64,000 nucleotides of DNA from DASYKT01 sp035995185 (GTDB taxonomy: Bacteria > Acidobacteriota > Blastocatellia > Pyrinomonadales > Pyrinomonadaceae). Every line of letters begins with the position of its first letter. Positions within the stretch are counted from its first letter, which is position 1. The position numbers and the translations under genes are program-made. This document shows, in pieces, positions 32,598-40,274 of this stretch. The notes under the pieces were generated by a model. The model saw only the letters and a program-made list of their open reading frames with translations, was not told the origin of the DNA and did no database searches. The stretch is taken from assembly GCA_035995185.1 (NCBI GenBank), contig DASYKT010000027.1, positions 124,001 through 188,000 on the forward strand, given 5' to 3'.

Positions 32598-33656
32598 TTA
32601 AAAACTTAATTTGACCAGGCCTTCGGCTTCGACCCGGGCCTGAAGGATTATCCCCGATTGGGTATTTTTGACCGCGATGCGGTCACCGATGCGCCCCGAT
32701 GCGCGGGCCTCGCCGGTCACGGAAATTTGCGTATTCCCGGAACGCACGATGATGCTCACCGTATCGCCGGTTTTAATGACGGTATCGGCAGCCACGGCGT
32801 CGGTCGTCAGCGGCGCGTGCTCCGCCACGTTCTTAAGGAGCTTTTTTCCGCCGATCTCGGCCGGAGTGCGAAAGTAACTCGAAAGCGATCTTTCCAAACG
32901 GACTTTTTCAGTATGCACGTCAGCCGCAGTAAGTTTTGTTCCTGCAGTGATACTGCGATTTAAAACTAAAACGTCCGCCGAGGCTTCGACCTCGACATTT
33001 ACGGGCACGCGCCGGAGCACTTTACCGTCAACCCGCAGCTCAAGCGAGATCACCGAAGGCGCGAGGAAGTTTGTAATGCCGGAAAAATTAACGACGCGAA
33101 TTTCCACATTGCCGGTGGGAATCTCGAGCGAATCGGGAAGCTGGAGTTTGGTAATTCGGGCGGAAACTTTTTCGGCTTCGAGTTGCGGCAGGATGGCTTT
33201 TTCCACCGCTTCACGAAGCATATTTTGCGAGACGGATTGCGCCGCGCGTTTTACCAGCACTTTTTCCGGTATATCCAGAGCAAGATCGTTTTCGTTAAAT
33301 CCGGCGGCGGCCAGCGCAAGCAAGATATTGGCCCGCCCGATCTCCCGCATCGCACCGACTCTCGGCGAAAAACCAAGTGAAACTTGTCGGGCGCGTGCGG
33401 CAGACGCGAGGGCCGCGCTGATCCCACCACCGGATATTTCGGCGATATCGCCGAGAGCAATTTGATCTGCAGTAATGGTCGTTTCCGCCGGAATGCGGAC
33501 CATTAATTTGCCTTGCGCCAAAACATTCGGGCAAAGACAAACACCAACCATCACAGAGAAAATGCCCACGGAAAGAGCCGTGAAAATAGACGATCTGAAA
33601 AAGGAATGAAACAGAATGTCAATTAAATTTTTCATTTTCTCTGCGATACGGGCCAT
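32598..33656 (-). CDS. flgA: P-ring assembly chaperone FlgA
   Basis: A 352-aa secreted protein with a signal peptide and the SAF/FlgA C-terminal domain (V-L-N-R-S-I-T-A-G-T-K-L-T-A-A-D-V ... G-D-T-V-S-I-I-V-R-S-G-N-T-Q-I-S-V-T-G-E-A). It is longer than E. coli FlgA (about 219 aa), with an extra N-terminal domain. The start is not certain: ATGs at 33656 and 33635 are both possible. It follows flgG by one base. Confidence 0.92.
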   Translation of the reverse strand: MARIAEKMKNLIDILFHSFFRSSIFTALSVGIFSVMVGVCLCPNVLAQGKLMVRIPAETTITADQIALGDIAEISGGGISAALASAARARQVSLGFSPRVGAMREIGRANILLALAAAGFNENDLALDIPEKVLVKRAAQSVSQNMLREAVEKAILPQLEAEKVSARITKLQLPDSLEIPTGNVEIRVVNFSGITNFLAPSVISLELRVDGKVLRRVPVNVEVEASADVLVLNRSITAGTKLTAADVHTEKVRLERSLSSYFRTPAEIGGKKLLKNVAEHAPLTTDAVAADTVIKTGDTVSIIVRSGNTQISVTGEARASGRIGDRIAVKNTQSGIILQARVEAEGLVKLSF

Positions 33657-33657
33657 G

Positions 33658-34449
33658 CTAGGAAACGGCCTGGTTGATGGTGCCGAGCATACGGTCGGCG
33701 GTGGAAATTACTTTCGAATTGGTTTCGTAGACGCGCTGGGCTGAGATCATATTGACCAGCTCTTCCACCACGTTGACGTTCGAACCTTCGACATAACCCT
33801 GGTTGACGCGGCCGATGCCGTCCGCATCAGGTGAACCAACGGTCGCCTGTCCCGAAGCGCCGGTTTCTTTGAATAAATTGCGGCCCATCGCTTCGAGTCC
33901 GGCCGGATTGGCAAAGATCGCAAGCTGTATCTGGCCGACATTAGACGCCGCGGCCTGGCCTGGCTGGGTTATCGACACTGTGCCGTCGGTGCCGACGGTA
34001 AGTCCAGTGGCTTCGGTCGGGATAGTGATCGCCGGTTCGAGCGTTTCGCCGGTCGCGGTCACGACCTGGCCCTGCGCGTTCAAATGGAAAGAACCCGCGC
34101 GGGTATAGGCGAGATCGCCGTTTGCCTGGCGCACCTGGAAAAAGCCGCTGCCTTCGATCACCATATCAAGCGGATTTTCCGTCTGCTTGAGATCGCCCTG
34201 CGTAAAGATCTTTTCGCTGGCGATAGAGCGCGAACCGAGGCCGATCTGCAATCCCACGGGCAAATTGGTCGAAGCATTGGCCGCTCCGCCCGCCGCCCGC
34301 ATATTCTGGTAAAGCAGGTCCTGAAATTCCAGCCGCGTGCGTTTAAAGCCCACGGTCGAGGCGTTGGCCAAATTGTTGGCGATGTTGTCTACGTTTTGCT
34401 GCTGCACCTGCATACCGGTCGCAGCCGTTAGTAATGCTCTGCTTGGCAT
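33658..34449 (-). CDS. flgG: Distal rod protein FlgG
   Basis: A 263-aa rod protein of standard length with N-terminal A-A-T-G-M-Q-V-Q-Q-Q-N-V-D-N-I-A-N-N-L-A-N-A-S-T-V-G-F-K and C-terminal N-V-V-E-E-L-V-N-M-I-S-A-Q-R-V-Y-E-T-N-S-K. Four bases separate it from flgF. Confidence 0.96.
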   Translation of the reverse strand: MPSRALLTAATGMQVQQQNVDNIANNLANASTVGFKRTRLEFQDLLYQNMRAAGGAANASTNLPVGLQIGLGSRSIASEKIFTQGDLKQTENPLDMVIEGSGFFQVRQANGDLAYTRAGSFHLNAQGQVVTATGETLEPAITIPTEATGLTVGTDGTVSITQPGQAAASNVGQIQLAIFANPAGLEAMGRNLFKETGASGQATVGSPDADGIGRVNQGYVEGSNVNVVEELVNMISAQRVYETNSKVISTADRMLGTINQAVS

Positions 34450-34453
34450 ATAC

Positions 34454-35194
34454 TTATCCTCCTATTTTTCCTATCTCGCTCGAGATCTTGCGGCCGATGT
34501 CGTTCATCAGCAGCGTTACGGATTTCTGCAGCGATTCGAACTCGCGGTTGTTGTTTATCATGGCGACCATTTCCGAGATAGAGTTGACGTTCGAACCTTC
34601 GAGCGCTCCCTGCATCACCCGCGCATTTACATTTGCCTGCGGAGCTTCCGTGCCGGTCATCATAAAAAGTGTTCCGCCTGCTTTTTGCAGCGCGGCGGCG
34701 GGGTTATTGAAATGCACCATTTTTAATTTATCGACCGGCGTTTTGCCGGCGCTGATGGTGCCGTCTTCGCCGATGGAAATTTCGCCTTTGTTAGCGGGAA
34801 TGGTGATCGGACCGCGTTCGCCGACGACGAGGTCGCCGCTGTTGGTTACCAGCTGGCCGTCCTTGTTCATCGTCAGATTTCCCGCGCGGGTAAAGCGCAC
34901 TCCCTGCGGCGTCTGCACCTGCAGGAAAGCGTCGCCGTCGATCGCTACGTCGAGCGCACGCCCGGTTTGCTGGATCGAGCCGGTGGAAAAATCGATCCCG
35001 CCATTGGCGGTCACGCCGCCGACCAGCGATTGCTTGTTGCCGTCGCCTTTTTTTCCGGCTTCCGCCGAAGAATAGAGCAGGCGCTCGGCCTTAAAGCCCG
35101 TGGTCGAAGCATTGGCGATATTGTTGGATTGCGTGTCCAGCGTGTGCTGGCGCGCGCGCATTCCCAAAAAAGCGTTGTAGAGTCCGTAGTTCAT
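34454..35194 (-). CDS. flgF: Rod protein FlgF
   Basis: A 246-aa FlgG-like rod protein (M-R-A-R-Q-H-T-L-D-T-Q-S-N-N-I-A-N-A-S-T-T-G-F-K at the N-terminus; S-E-M-V-A-M-I-N-N-N-R-E-F-E-S-L-Q-K at the C-terminus). The C-terminal end and shorter length favour FlgF over a second FlgG; order flgF-flgG is standard. Confidence 0.93.
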   Translation of the reverse strand: MNYGLYNAFLGMRARQHTLDTQSNNIANASTTGFKAERLLYSSAEAGKKGDGNKQSLVGGVTANGGIDFSTGSIQQTGRALDVAIDGDAFLQVQTPQGVRFTRAGNLTMNKDGQLVTNSGDLVVGERGPITIPANKGEISIGEDGTISAGKTPVDKLKMVHFNNPAAALQKAGGTLFMMTGTEAPQANVNARVMQGALEGSNVNSISEMVAMINNNREFESLQKSVTLLMNDIGRKISSEIGKIGG

Positions 35195-35198
35195 ATAT

Positions 35199-35681
35199 TT
35201 AGCTATGCGCCGACATGGCTGAGAAGTTGGCGCGGTTAAGATTGATGATCAGTTCCACTTCGCCGGGCATCATCCCGAGCGTGGCGGCGATGCCTTCGGC
35301 CGACTGCCCGCGCGAGGCGAGCTTTAGCACGTGATGGCGGCGCTCGGTCATATTCCATTTGAGCGGCTGTTTCGGGGTCAGCACGGTGTCGTCGATCACT
35401 TCATCCGTATTAAGTTTCGGCTGGCGCAGGCGCGATTCGAGCCAGGCGATGCGGCGCGATTGGTCGGCGGTCTTCTTTTTGTAACCTTCTACGGTTTCGT
35501 GCAAGTCGCCGGCAGAGTGGTCCAGTTCGTCGATCTGGCGCTCGGTAAATTCGAGCAGGCCGCGGCAGACGCGGTACTGCCGGTAGCTGATCACGGCGGC
35601 GAAAAGCCCCGTCAGGGATATCAAGCTTGCCGCGATGGCGATCGTCAATTCGAGGTTCATTTCAACACCTATCAGGTTCAT
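35199..35681 (-). CDS. Membrane-anchored coiled-coil protein, DUF2802-like
   Basis: A 160-aa protein with one N-terminal membrane helix (about residues 9-29), a coiled-coil region (about 40-85) and a C-terminal helix-turn-helix-like segment (V-L-K-L-A-S-R-G-Q-S-A-E-G-I-A-A-T-L-G-M-M-P-G-E-V-E-L-I-I-N-L). This architecture matches the DUF2802 family found in flagellar clusters of other bacteria. The role is unknown. Start fixed by the ATGA overlap with fliN and a GGAGGTGA ribosome site. Confidence 0.8.
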   Translation of the reverse strand: MNLIGVEMNLELTIAIAASLISLTGLFAAVISYRQYRVCRGLLEFTERQIDELDHSAGDLHETVEGYKKKTADQSRRIAWLESRLRQPKLNTDEVIDDTVLTPKQPLKWNMTERRHHVLKLASRGQSAEGIAATLGMMPGEVELIINLNRANFSAMSAHS

Positions 35682-35998
35682 TGGGTCACCTCCTGAGCGG
35701 GTTCGCTCACCGGCAGCGCGTGCGAGATCAGGGTTTCCGTGCTTTCACAGGGAGCGCTGAGCTTGCTGATGCGCACGCCGTAATAGCCGTCGACCACCAC
35801 CACTTCGCCTTGGGCAAAAGGCGCGTTATTGACCAGCAGGTCGACCGGTTCATCGACATTTCTGTCCAGTTCGATCATCGAACCGACGCCGAAATTCGCC
35901 ACCTCGCGCAGCGGTATCTGCGTCGAGCCGAATCTGACCGTGACGTTCATTTCCACGTCCAGTAAGCGGTTAATATTTTTGGTATTTTCGTTTTCCAT
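35678..35998 (-). CDS. fliN: Flagellar motor switch protein FliN (copy 2)
   Basis: A 106-aa protein with a SpoA domain (L-L-D-V-E-M-N-V-T-V-R-F-G-S-T-Q-I-P-L at residues 12-30; L-L-V-N-N-A-P-F-A-Q-G-E-V-V-V-V-D-G-Y-Y-G-V-R-I). It directly follows fliM and differs clearly from the 88-aa FliN at 5.1 kb. Which copy forms the main C-ring is not known. Confidence 0.93.
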   Translation of the reverse strand: MENENTKNINRLLDVEMNVTVRFGSTQIPLREVANFGVGSMIELDRNVDEPVDLLVNNAPFAQGEVVVVDGYYGVRISKLSAPCESTETLISHALPVSEPAQEVTQ

Positions 35999-36002
35999 AG
36001 CT

Positions 36003-37007
36003 TTAGTGTTTTACCTGCAACTTGTCGGATGTCTGAGATTCAGTTTTCCTGGTGACCTGCACTACCATGCGGCTGTCAAAGGAAGCGACGCTGCCGCAAA
36101 ATTTTGTCAGGCCGCCGATCTTTACATTTACCGGCATATCGACGCGGTGATTGGTCTTGATCACGTCGCCCACCATCAAAGCCGCCAGGTCCGAGATCGC
36201 CGCCGGTGTTTCCGCCAGCTCGGCGGTAACGGGCAGGCGAACGGCCGCCAGATTTTTAAGGTGCGAAAGAGTGGCCATGTGGTTCGGCGCATGCTCAGCC
36301 GCCGCATAAGAAGACTTGATAAATTTATCGATGACCGGTTCCAGAATCCCCGTCGGCAGGCAAAAGCTCATCGTGCCGCGCACGTCGCCCACCTGAATAT
36401 GGTAAGAGACGATCACGACGGTTTCATTCGGCGCCACGATCTGCATCATCTGCGGGCGCGTTTCGCGGCCCACGATCTTGGCTTTGATCTTGGTGATCGG
36501 TTCCCAGGCGGCGCTGTAGCTTTCAACCACGGTGCTCATAAAAGCTTCCAGGATCTTGAGTTCCAGATCGGTGGCGACTTTCTGCGCGCCCTGTTTTTCG
36601 GCGCCGTTTCCGCCCAGCATCCGGTCGATGATCGGGAAAGCGATGGTCGGGCTCAGATCGATGGCAAAAACTCCGCCTTCGGGCTCGACCGCTACCGTAA
36701 ACAGCGTGGTCGGTTCGGGCAGGCTGCGCATAAATTCGCTATAAGGGTTTTGATCGACCGAGATCAGATTTACCTCGGCCATTGAATGCAGGTGCAGCGG
36801 CAAACTGGAAGACAGGCTCTGCGCAAAAAGATCGTGCAGCATATAGAGCCCGCGGATCTGTTCTTTCGACCAGCGGTCGGGGCGGCGGAAGTTATAGGAC
36901 ACGATGCGATTTTTCTTTTCGCGCTCCGCGCCGGCCGCGCCGCTTTCCGGCAGCAGGGCATCCATTTCTTCACTGGTCAGTAAATTTTCCTGTTCGTTCA
37001 TGGTCAT
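36003..37007 (-). CDS. fliM: Flagellar motor switch protein FliM
   Basis: A 334-aa C-ring protein. The N-terminal CheY-binding peptide is present (L-T-S-E-E-M-D-A-L-L, residues 10-19), so the motor should respond to CheY-P although no chemotaxis genes are in the window. The CheC-like middle domain includes R-G-L-Y-M-L-H-D-L-F-A-Q-S-L; a SpoA domain ends the protein (residues about 255-330). Overlaps fliA by 4 bp. Confidence 0.96.
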   Translation of the reverse strand: MTMNEQENLLTSEEMDALLPESGAAGAEREKKNRIVSYNFRRPDRWSKEQIRGLYMLHDLFAQSLSSSLPLHLHSMAEVNLISVDQNPYSEFMRSLPEPTTLFTVAVEPEGGVFAIDLSPTIAFPIIDRMLGGNGAEKQGAQKVATDLELKILEAFMSTVVESYSAAWEPITKIKAKIVGRETRPQMMQIVAPNETVVIVSYHIQVGDVRGTMSFCLPTGILEPVIDKFIKSSYAAAEHAPNHMATLSHLKNLAAVRLPVTAELAETPAAISDLAALMVGDVIKTNHRVDMPVNVKIGGLTKFCGSVASFDSRMVVQVTRKTESQTSDKLQVKH

Positions 37008-37756
37008 TTTGCGAGTTTTGCGCGCAGGCGGATGATGGCTTGCGTGCGTAATTGAGAAACGCGCGATTCCGAAACTCCCAGGACCTCGCCGATCTCTTTC
37101 ATATTCAATTCTTCCAGGTAGTAGAGCGCTATCACCTGATGTTCTTTTTCCGGGAGATTATCGATGGCCTGTGCCAAAAGCTTGCGATGTTCCGATTCTT
37201 CCAGCTCTTCGAGCGGGGAACTTGTGTGGTCGGAGATAAGCTCGGAAAGGCTGAGGCCGGTTGAATTATCCGGCTCGTCTAAATTTGCGATGGTCAGATC
37301 GCGCATCTCGCGCATCGAATCGCGCAGCTCCGAAAGCGGGATCTGCATTTGCACGGCCACTTCTTCTTCCGTCGCGCTTTCGCCTTTGGTGTTTTCCACG
37401 GCGACAAAAGCTTGCTGTATCTCACGCGCGCGGCGGCGGGTATTGCGTGATGCCCAATCGAGCGAGCGAAGATTATCGAGGATCGCCCCGCGCACGCGCA
37501 TTTCCGCAAAGGTCGTAAAAGCAACCCCGCGCGAAGCGTCAAAACGCTCGACGGCATCGATCAATCCCACCACGCCGGCGCCGTAAAGATCGTCGCGCTC
37601 GACCGAAGGCGGCAGCTTGGCGGCCATCCGGTCGGCGATATATTTCACCTTCGGCAGATGCTGGGTGATCAGGGCGTCACGTTCCGCGGGCGACACCGCC
37701 AGGTAGGCGGCGTGTCCGGACTTTCGGTATATGTTTGTAGCAGGCGAAGCAAACAT
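37004..37756 (-). CDS. fliA: Flagellar sigma factor FliA (sigma28)
   Basis: A 250-aa sigma factor with regions 2, 3 and 4 and no region 1.1. Region 2 has Y-G-A-G-V-V-G-L-I-D-A-V-E-R-F-D; region 4 has L-P-E-K-E-H-Q-V-I-A-L-Y-Y-L-E-E-L-N-M-K-E-I-G-E-V-L-G-V-S-E-S-R-V-S-Q-L. It should read the four TAAAGTTT/GCCGATAA promoters in this window, under control of FlgM. Confidence 0.96.
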   Translation of the reverse strand: MFASPATNIYRKSGHAAYLAVSPAERDALITQHLPKVKYIADRMAAKLPPSVERDDLYGAGVVGLIDAVERFDASRGVAFTTFAEMRVRGAILDNLRSLDWASRNTRRRAREIQQAFVAVENTKGESATEEEVAVQMQIPLSELRDSMREMRDLTIANLDEPDNSTGLSLSELISDHTSSPLEELEESEHRKLLAQAIDNLPEKEHQVIALYYLEELNMKEIGEVLGVSESRVSQLRTQAIIRLRAKLAK

Positions 37757-37792
37757 GTTAGTGAATGAAAAGTTGAAACAAAAAAGTAAAAG

Positions 37793-38701
37793 TTAGTTAG
37801 CGGTCAAGGCGGTCCAGAAGGAGGCGGACGGCGCAAAGTTGTTGTTGGACAGCGAAGGCGAAGAAGCCTGCTGGCAGAATTGTTTGGCGATCATGCGGGT
37901 AGCGCGGCTGGCGGGGGCCTGGGGGGCGTACTGTACTACGGGGATCTGTTCGCGCACCGCTTCCTGAACGCGGGCGTCGAGCGGCACCATGCCGAGGAAG
38001 TCCAGGTTGCGTCCGAGAAAATTGCGCACGGCGGAATCAAGCTGCATAAAAACCTTGTTGGCTTCGGCCAGCGTGACCACGCTGTTCACCAAAACCGAAA
38101 TGTTTTTCTGCGGTGAATATTTCAGGATGACCTTGATGGTCGCGTAAGCGTCCACTATCGAGGTCGGTTCGGGCGTGGCGATCACCACCACTTCGCCGGC
38201 CGAAGCCAGCACGTCGATGACGTTGCCGCCTATTCCCGCGGCGGTGTCGATGATCATAAAATCGCGTTCATTTTCCATCGCGCGCAGTTTTCTGCCGATA
38301 TCGGTGCGGCCGGCGAGGGAAAAATTTGCCAGCTCTTCGATACCGCTGCCGCCGGGAACGAGATGAACGTTTTCCGTAAGTTCGAGTGTGATATCTTCCA
38401 GTTCCTTGATGCCCGAAACGACGTGGCCGAGGTGAAACTTCGGCGAAAGCCCGCAGAGCAGGTCGGCATTGGCCAGCCCGTAATCGGCGTCGAGCAGCAA
38501 AACCTTTTTGCCTAAAGCTCCGAGTTCCAGCGCCAGGTTGACCGCAAAATTCGATTTGCCCACGCCGCCTTTGCCGGCGGTGATGGCGATACTGCGTGTT
38601 CTGCGTTGGGTCGTCGTTGTCGTGTTGGCCATGGTGATCGGAAATCTGTTTGAAGAAATTAGTCTTAGTGTTGAAGCCTGGTCTCTCATTTGAATATTCA
38701 T
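37793..38701 (-). CDS. flhG: FlhG (FleN/YlxH) MinD-like ATPase
   Basis: A 302-aa ParA/MinD-family ATPase with the deviant Walker A K-G-G-V-G-K-S at residues 44-50 and a switch motif L-L-L-D-A-D-Y-G-L-A-N-A-D. FlhG sets flagellar number and placement together with FlhF. The first 23 residues are variable; an internal ATG at 38632 is also possible. The C-terminal tail is rich in Ser/Asn/Ala and may hold the membrane-targeting segment in altered form. Confidence 0.93.
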   Translation of the reverse strand: MNIQMRDQASTLRLISSNRFPITMANTTTTTQRRTRSIAITAGKGGVGKSNFAVNLALELGALGKKVLLLDADYGLANADLLCGLSPKFHLGHVVSGIKELEDITLELTENVHLVPGGSGIEELANFSLAGRTDIGRKLRAMENERDFMIIDTAAGIGGNVIDVLASAGEVVVIATPEPTSIVDAYATIKVILKYSPQKNISVLVNSVVTLAEANKVFMQLDSAVRNFLGRNLDFLGMVPLDARVQEAVREQIPVVQYAPQAPASRATRMIAKQFCQQASSPSLSNNNFAPSASFWTALTAN

Positions 38702-38718
38702 TTCTCTGTCGTGTGTTT

Positions 38719-40248
38719 TTAGTTATTGGGGAAAATACGGGAAACGAGATTTCTCAAAGTTGCTTCCTGCAGGTCTTCGGGAACGCGCTGTCCCATGCAA
38801 AAGTAAGCCAGCGGCAGACCGCTCTCGGAAAGAACTTCCAGCAGCGCTCCGGGCCGTTCGGTTTCGTCGAATTTGGTCACCGCCAGGTAAGACGGGCCGT
38901 ACATTTTGAATTTTCTGATCGCCGAACCGGCATCGACCGGGTGCGTGGTGGCCTGTATGACCAGGCACTTCTTGATGTCGTCATTGTGGCGCAGGTATTC
39001 CGCCAGGTTATATTGGTCGGCCAGATCGTGCGGGCTTTTACCGGTCGAATCGATCAGCACGGTCGCGTCCTGCGGCAGGCGGCGCAGCAGGGCGTCGAGT
39101 TCCAGCACGGAGCGGACGGTGTGACAGCCGGCGCCGATGATCTCGGCATAGGTCTTTAACTGTTCGACCGCGCCGATGCGATAGGTGTCTAACGCGATGA
39201 GTTCAACGCGGCGGTTTTGCTGCAGCGCGACGCGCGCGGCGAGCTTGGCAATAGTGGTGGTTTTTCCCACACCGGTCGGGCCTACGAAAGCAAGAATGCG
39301 GTCGTTGTCCGGCTGGAGCGGATCGGGGGCAAATGTCAGGCGCGAAGACAGCGCGCTGCTCAAGGCAAGCCTTGCAATGTCTTCATCGTTTGAAACGCTG
39401 CCGCGGAGTTCGGGGATGATCTCGAGGACAATATTTTTTGCCAGGTCGGTCGGTACGCCGAGCGTGGCCAATTCGACATAGGCTTCGTGATAGGGCGATT
39501 CATAGCTGCCGCCCAGCAGTTCGTAATCCTGGTCTCGCTGGTATTCGGCGGCGTTGGTCCGGTAAGCGATCTTGCCGAGCGCGAATTTCACTTCGCGGAG
39601 CTCGGCGCGCAGGAATTCCAGTTCGCGGCCGTCTACCGCGGTGCCAACCTGTGCCGGCGTGAAAGCCGCTTCGGTTTCGGCAGTAACCGCCGCTTTAATT
39701 GCGGCCTTGATCGTTTCTTTTTTGGCGTCTTTTTTGGGATGCACCACGACCGGGGCTTCGGTCGAGATCTCGGCTGCTTCGAAATGCGCCGGGCGATTGG
39801 CAAAGATCGATTCGAGCGTGTAAGCAGGTTCGCCTCGTTCGTAATGCTCCACCGTGACATCTCTGGCGGCGAGGATCTCGAGCAGGTCGTCATCGTCATC
39901 TTTTTCGTTTACCGGCATCGCGGGCGCATCGTCAAGCAGCAGGATGCTGGGCGCCGCCGCCGACTTGGAAAAAGACTTAGAGTTGGAAAAAGATTTAGGG
40001 GATGAAAAAGACTTAGGGGATGAAGAGTTTGATTCAGCCTTTTGCGCGACCGATGTGGCTGCTGCTACGGACGAGCCCGGTGCAGCTGCGGCGCTGATCT
40101 CGATCTCGGTCGATTTGCCCAGACCCAGGAAACCGCCTTTGCGTACCTGTTTCGTTTCCAGCACGAAAGCATCCTGTCCCAGATCCTGTTTGATCTGTTC
40201 GAGTGCTTCTCTCGTGGTGGCTGCTCTGTATTTTTTGACCTGCATCAT
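38719..40248 (-). CDS. flhF: Flagellar placement GTPase FlhF, with a tandem repeat in its linker
   Basis: A 509-aa SRP-type GTPase. An N-terminal basic B-domain (M-Q-V-K-K-Y-R-A-A-T-T-R-E-A-L) leads to a long low-complexity linker, then the N and G domains with P-loop G-P-T-G-V-G-K-T-T (333-341), D-T-Y-R-I-G-A and D-S-T-G-K. FlhF directs where the flagellum is built. Residues about 76-104 consist of repeated S-P-K-S-F-S-type hexapeptides, encoded by 18-bp tandem units. Confidence 0.94.
   Translation of the reverse strand: MMQVKKYRAATTREALEQIKQDLGQDAFVLETKQVRKGGFLGLGKSTEIEISAAAAPGSSVAAATSVAQKAESNSSSPKSFSSPKSFSNSKSFSKSAAAPSILLLDDAPAMPVNEKDDDDDLLEILAARDVTVEHYERGEPAYTLESIFANRPAHFEAAEISTEAPVVVHPKKDAKKETIKAAIKAAVTAETEAAFTPAQVGTAVDGRELEFLRAELREVKFALGKIAYRTNAAEYQRDQDYELLGGSYESPYHEAYVELATLGVPTDLAKNIVLEIIPELRGSVSNDEDIARLALSSALSSRLTFAPDPLQPDNDRILAFVGPTGVGKTTTIAKLAARVALQQNRRVELIALDTYRIGAVEQLKTYAEIIGAGCHTVRSVLELDALLRRLPQDATVLIDSTGKSPHDLADQYNLAEYLRHNDDIKKCLVIQATTHPVDAGSAIRKFKMYGPSYLAVTKFDETERPGALLEVLSESGLPLAYFCMGQRVPEDLQEATLRNLVSRIFPNN
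39966..40019. repeat. Three 18-bp tandem units inside flhF
   Basis: Units beginning TGGAAAAAGACTTAG, TGGAAAAAGATTTAG and ATGAAAAAGACTTAG follow each other in phase with codons, giving Ser/Lys/Phe-rich hexapeptides in the FlhF linker. Slippage could change copy number without breaking the frame. Confidence 0.8.
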
Positions 40249-40274
40249 AATTTAATTCCTGAAAGTTTTTGTGT

